This document shows, piece by piece, positions 4,908 through 5,410 of a stretch of 5,410 bases of DNA. The stretch lies in NCBI GenBank assembly GCA_041623475.1, contig JBFJWU010000249.1, forward strand, positions 1 to 5,410, given 5' to 3'. The first letter of the stretch is position 1; each line of letters begins with the position of its first letter. Made by a program: the position numbers and the translations under genes. The notes beneath the pieces were generated by a model, which saw only the letters and a program-made list of their open reading frames with translations, searched no databases and was not told the origin of the DNA. Source of the stretch: JBFJWU01 sp041623475 [NCBI: bacterium] (lineage in GTDB: Bacteria; J088).

Positions 4908-5410
4908 ATGGTGCGCCTGTTGCGATTGCTGGTCTGGGCGGCCGCCGTGCCACTGCTGGTGGAGGCCGCCGATGCCGGTCACCTGCCGCCACCAGGATCA
5001 GATATGGCACAGGTGGCTGGCACAGCATCAATCCGGGCCGATGTGCGCGGATTTTCGGTTGGCGGATTCCGGGGTCGCACGGCCAGCCTGACCGTTGCCG
5101 GCGACTCGGCACCGCTGCCGGGCCGAATCCTGCTGGGTGCCGAACTGCCGGTCCACGCCTTGTGGTTCACCGACATAGACGACTGGGAACTGGGTTTGGG
5201 CGACCTGGTCATCTCGGTACGGTCCAACCTGTTGCACCCGGACCGGCTGCCGTCGGCGCTGTGGCTCGGATTGACATCAGAACTGCCGACCGGCAACCCC
5301 GACAACGGCCTGGGCGGCGGCCACGTGGAACTGGTCCCGTCGATCGGCTTTGATGCCGTCTGGAAACAGTCCGTGATCGGTGCCGATGTCGGCGTGGCCG
5401 TTGCCGCCGA
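4908..5410 (+). CDS. Exported outer-membrane transporter-like protein (phenol MetA-pathway family), 3' end missing
   Basis: An open frame of 167 codons that reaches the right edge without a stop. It starts MVRLLRLLVWAAAVPLLVEA, a typical Sec signal peptide with likely cleavage after Ala-Asp-Ala23. The mature part has barrel-like strands and the segment ALWLGLTSELPTGNPDNG (117-134), then GGGHVELVPSIGFDAVW. This 'a---g---PTG----g-g-----p-ig' arrangement is typical of the MetA-pathway-of-phenol-degradation/transporter family, which are presumed outer-membrane channels for hydrophobic compounds. About 30 residues after the signal are rich in Pro, Ala and Gly. The start is the ATG after a weak G-rich ribosome site; an in-frame GTG at 4881 is a less likely alternative because it would put extra residues before the signal peptide. 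It follows the oxidoreductase by 31 nt on the same strand. Exported nature is fairly sure; family assignment is moderate. Confidence 0.65.
   Translation, partial: MVRLLRLLVWAAAVPLLVEAADAGHLPPPGSDMAQVAGTASIRADVRGFSVGGFRGRTASLTVAGDSAPLPGRILLGAELPVHALWFTDIDDWELGLGDLVISVRSNLLHPDRLPSALWLGLTSELPTGNPDNGLGGGHVELVPSIGFDAVWKQSVIGADVGVAVAA

Noticed and set aside
4750-5305. Minus-strand open frames opposite the end of the oxidoreductase and the exported-protein gene
   Set aside because: Arg/Pro/Ser-rich shadow translations; the plus-strand frame has a proper signal peptide and barrel-like motif.

Overview
The window looks like chromosomal DNA from a GC-rich Gram-negative bacterium, most likely a proteobacterium. 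The evidence is a TonB-dependent-receptor-like outer-membrane protein, a second exported protein resembling an outer-membrane barrel, Sec signal peptides, Shine-Dalgarno sites and an acyl-CoA gene pair. No rRNA, tRNA, CRISPR array, phage gene, transposase or integrase was seen. The exact lineage cannot be fixed from the sequence.

Layout from left to right. (1) 1-631, minus strand: a hotdog-fold (PaaI-type) thioesterase followed 19 nt later by the first 51 codons of a crotonase/enoyl-CoA hydratase family enzyme, which runs off the left edge. They look like a two-gene acyl-CoA operon. The thioesterase most plausibly starts at a TTG codon at 631; the longer open frame runs up into repeat DNA. 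(2) 632-1370: about 740 bp with no credible gene. Its left part (701-876) is purine-rich and carries CACAGAG-type and CACGGAT-type short repeats. An inverted copy of one of them lies at 1334-1355, just beyond the next gene's stop codon. Between them, at about 930-1262, is a segment dense in perfect short hairpins, two of which have GNRA-type tetraloops on the plus strand. (3) 1371-3731, minus strand: a 786-residue TonB-dependent-receptor-like protein with a signal peptide, a short plug and a C-terminal Phe. (4) 3732-3871: a divergent promoter region. (5) 3872-4876, plus strand: a luciferase-like (LLM class, F420- or FMN-type) oxidoreductase. (6) 4908-5410, plus strand: an exported protein cut by the right edge, resembling the MetA-pathway-of-phenol-degradation/transporter-like outer-membrane family.

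How they may work together (inference): the divergent receptor and the plus-strand pair (flavin/F420 oxidoreductase plus outer-membrane protein) suggest uptake and oxidation of a small hydrophobic or aromatic compound. The thioesterase and crotonase would fit later acyl-CoA steps. The substrate is unknown, and the repeat island separates the acyl-CoA pair from the receptor. The least explained part of the window is the non-coding island at 632-1370.
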